Source of the DNA: Burkholderia mayonis
GTDB lineage: Bacteria; Pseudomonadota; Gammaproteobacteria; Burkholderiales; Burkholderiaceae
Assembly: GCF_001523745.2 (NCBI RefSeq)
Contig: NZ_CP013386.1
Span: forward strand, 1,116,001-1,180,000
Reading direction: 5' to 3'
Length of the DNA stretch: 64,000 nt
The first letter of the stretch is position 1. Each line of letters starts with the position of its first letter. Under the pieces are notes generated by a model. It saw only the letters and a list, made by a program, of their open reading frames with translations, was not told where the DNA came from and searched no databases. Below, one piece after another: positions 62,853-64,000 of the stretch. Made by a program: the position numbers and the translations under genes.

Positions 62853-64000
62853 TCAGCGGTGCGTCGTCTCGACTTGCTGCATCGGCGCCGTTTCGACGGG
62901 CGGCAGCGGCTTGCGTTCGCGCGGCGCACGGACGGGCGGCGCGATCTGCGCGGCGGCGGCTTGCGCCGCGCGCAGCTTGTCCGTGTCCGTGTTGACCCAG
63001 ACGAGTCCGGCGGATTCGAGCACCGTTTCGAGGCTCGCGCTCGGGGCTGCTACCGCAGCCGGTGCGACGGCCTCGGCGACGGCCGCCGACGGTGCTTGTG
63101 TCTCGGCGACGGTGGCCGGCTCGTGCGCGACGCTTGCCTCGGCAGGGGCGACTGCGGCGGGCGCGGGCTGCGGCTCGACGACTGCCGGGGCCGGCTTGGC
63201 GATCGGGGTCGGAGCAACCGCCGGGGCGGTGGCTTCGGACGCTTCCGCGGCAGGCGCTTCGGCCGGCGTGGCTTCAGCGGGAGCAGCGTTGGCCGGAGCG
63301 GCTTGCTCGTGCGTGCTTTCGACCGGAGCCGGTTCGGCATGCGTCGCAGCCGGCGCGGCTTCCGCAGGTGCTTCGACGGCACGAGCCGGCGCTGCGGCGA
63401 TCGGCTCGGCCGAAACGGCAGGCGCTTCGGCGGCCGCTTGCGCCTCGACCTTCACGCCGCGCTCGACGTGAGCGATCGCTTCCGTGGCGACTGCCGCGGC
63501 CGCAACCGCCGCCACGCCTGCACCCGCTTGTCCGGCGTGCTGCGGCTCGTGGTCGGCGATTGGCGCGAAGCCTTGCGGCGCTTCGGCTGCGTATGCGGCC
63601 GTTTCGGCCGTCGCGCCTTCGCTGGCTTCCGCCGCTTGTGCTGCGCCTGCGGTTTCGTCTTCACGCTCGCGGCGGCCACCGCGGCGACCGCGGCGGCGAC
63701 GGCGGCGTTCCTCGCCGTCGCGGGCGTTCGAATCCGCTTCGACGCCGGCTTCCGCGCCGGGCGCATGAGCCGGCTGCTCGATCGGCTCCGCGTGGGCGCT
63801 TTCGCCGCGGTTCACGGTTTCGAGCGTTGCGACGTGCGGGACCGGCTTGCGGCGCTCGCCGCGTTCACGGCGCTCGCTGCGCGGCGCTTCAGCGGCATCG
63901 GCTGTCTCCGCGCGCTCACGCGGCTCACGCGGCTCACGTTGCTCGCGCGGCTCACGGGTTTCGCGTGCTTCGCGGCCTTCGCGGCCTTCGCGATTGTCCC
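62853..64000 (-). CDS. rne: Ribonuclease E, C-terminal part (5' end beyond the window)
   Basis: The open frame runs to the window edge, so only about 380 C-terminal residues are seen. They form the disordered scaffold: an Arg/Glu-rich block (REGREGREARETREPREQ), an Arg-rich RNA-binding patch (EERRRRRRGRRGGRRERED), a long Ala/Pro/Glu stretch and a conserved end LESAGLVWVNTDTDKLRAAQ ... RKPLPPVETAPMQQVETTHR. This end and the neighbouring moaA are typical for rne in Burkholderia. The catalytic half is outside the window. Confidence 0.88.
   Translation of the reverse strand, partial: DNREGREGREARETREPREQREPREPRERAETADAAEAPRSERRERGERRKPVPHVATLETVNRGESAHAEPIEQPAHAPGAEAGVEADSNARDGEERRRRRRGRRGGRREREDETAGAAQAAEASEGATAETAAYAAEAPQGFAPIADHEPQHAGQAGAGVAAVAAAAVATEAIAHVERGVKVEAQAAAEAPAVSAEPIAAAPARAVEAPAEAAPAATHAEPAPVESTHEQAAPANAAPAEATPAEAPAAEASEATAPAVAPTPIAKPAPAVVEPQPAPAAVAPAEASVAHEPATVAETQAPSAAVAEAVAPAAVAAPSASLETVLESAGLVWVNTDTDKLRAAQAAAAQIAPPVRAPRERKPLPPVETAPMQQVETTHR

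Noticed and set aside
63001..63480. Ala/Pro-rich stretch as possible separate repeat protein
   Set aside because: It is continuous in frame with the Arg-rich block and the conserved C-terminal end of RNase E.
1..64000. CRISPR arrays, restriction-modification or phage-defence islands
   Set aside because: No regularly spaced repeats and no recognisable nuclease/methylase or multi-gene defence cluster were seen; only BrnTA and rmuC have a loose link to defence.

Overview
The window is GC-rich (about two thirds G+C in the genes). Its content fits a chromosome of the Burkholderia pseudomallei group (pseudomallei, mallei or thailandensis): the block rne-moaA-mobA-moeA, parE-parC beside uup, ecotin, an Ivy-type lysozyme inhibitor, stand-alone otsA, several S21-type genes implied, and IS110/IS1111 and IS3 remnants. 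I cannot fix the species from sequence reading alone. A frameshifted LysR gene at the left edge and several decayed insertion sequences point to a strain with some genome erosion.

Layout. 1-5.8 kb: a broken LysR regulator, a GNAT acetyltransferase, a complete polar amino-acid ABC importer (hisP-hisM-hisQ-hisJ order, all minus strand) and a pirin. 6.2-9.3 kb: a Spy/LTXXQ-type periplasmic protein divergent from an OmpR/EnvZ-type two-component pair, then a small unknown. 9.8-13.0 kb: a NitT/TauT-type importer made of one fused double permease and an ATPase with an AAA-associated C-terminal domain, without a binding protein. 13.3-17.7 kb: two tandem paralogous lipoproteins, otsA plus an overlapping P-loop ATPase, and a glycine-zipper membrane protein. 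17.7-28.3 kb: a segment bracketed by two near-identical 633-bp internally deleted IS1111-group elements in direct orientation. It holds an MFS exporter, a PEBP protein, small secreted proteins, ecotin, a DD-endopeptidase, the Ivy-type inhibitor and an rpsU paralogue. 28.3-31.6 kb: a small accessory island at tRNA-Arg(CCT) with a dead IS3 element, a BrnT/BrnA toxin-antitoxin pair, an integrase remnant and a PrtN-like activator. 32-46 kb: core genes (rubredoxin, uup, parE, parC, fumC) with a LysR/PACE efflux pair, a CopD-like protein, a third IS1111-type fragment and a MATE exporter. 46-52 kb: an S4 RNA-binding protein, secreted and unknown proteins, azlCD with an AraC regulator, creA, two tandem tRNA-Asn genes and a 7Fe ferredoxin. 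52-64 kb: pncB, a LutC-like protein, an ion antiporter, a 2-hydroxyacid dehydrogenase, rmuC, a second GNAT, moeA, mobA, moaA and the 3' part of rne.

Most interesting. The two deletion-derivative IS1111 elements share one internal deletion junction and sit at the same kind of target: directly after a GGAGAA...GAA Shine-Dalgarno stretch and on the ATG of two unrelated small genes. That looks like transposition in trans of a non-autonomous element with sequence-guided targeting, as expected for bridge-RNA-guided IS110-family recombination, and a third related fragment keeps the same noncoding right end. Between the repeats lie two predicted inhibitors of host defence enzymes (ecotin, Ivy), so recombination between the repeats would remove both. 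I found no CRISPR array, no secretion cluster and no clear multi-gene defence system.
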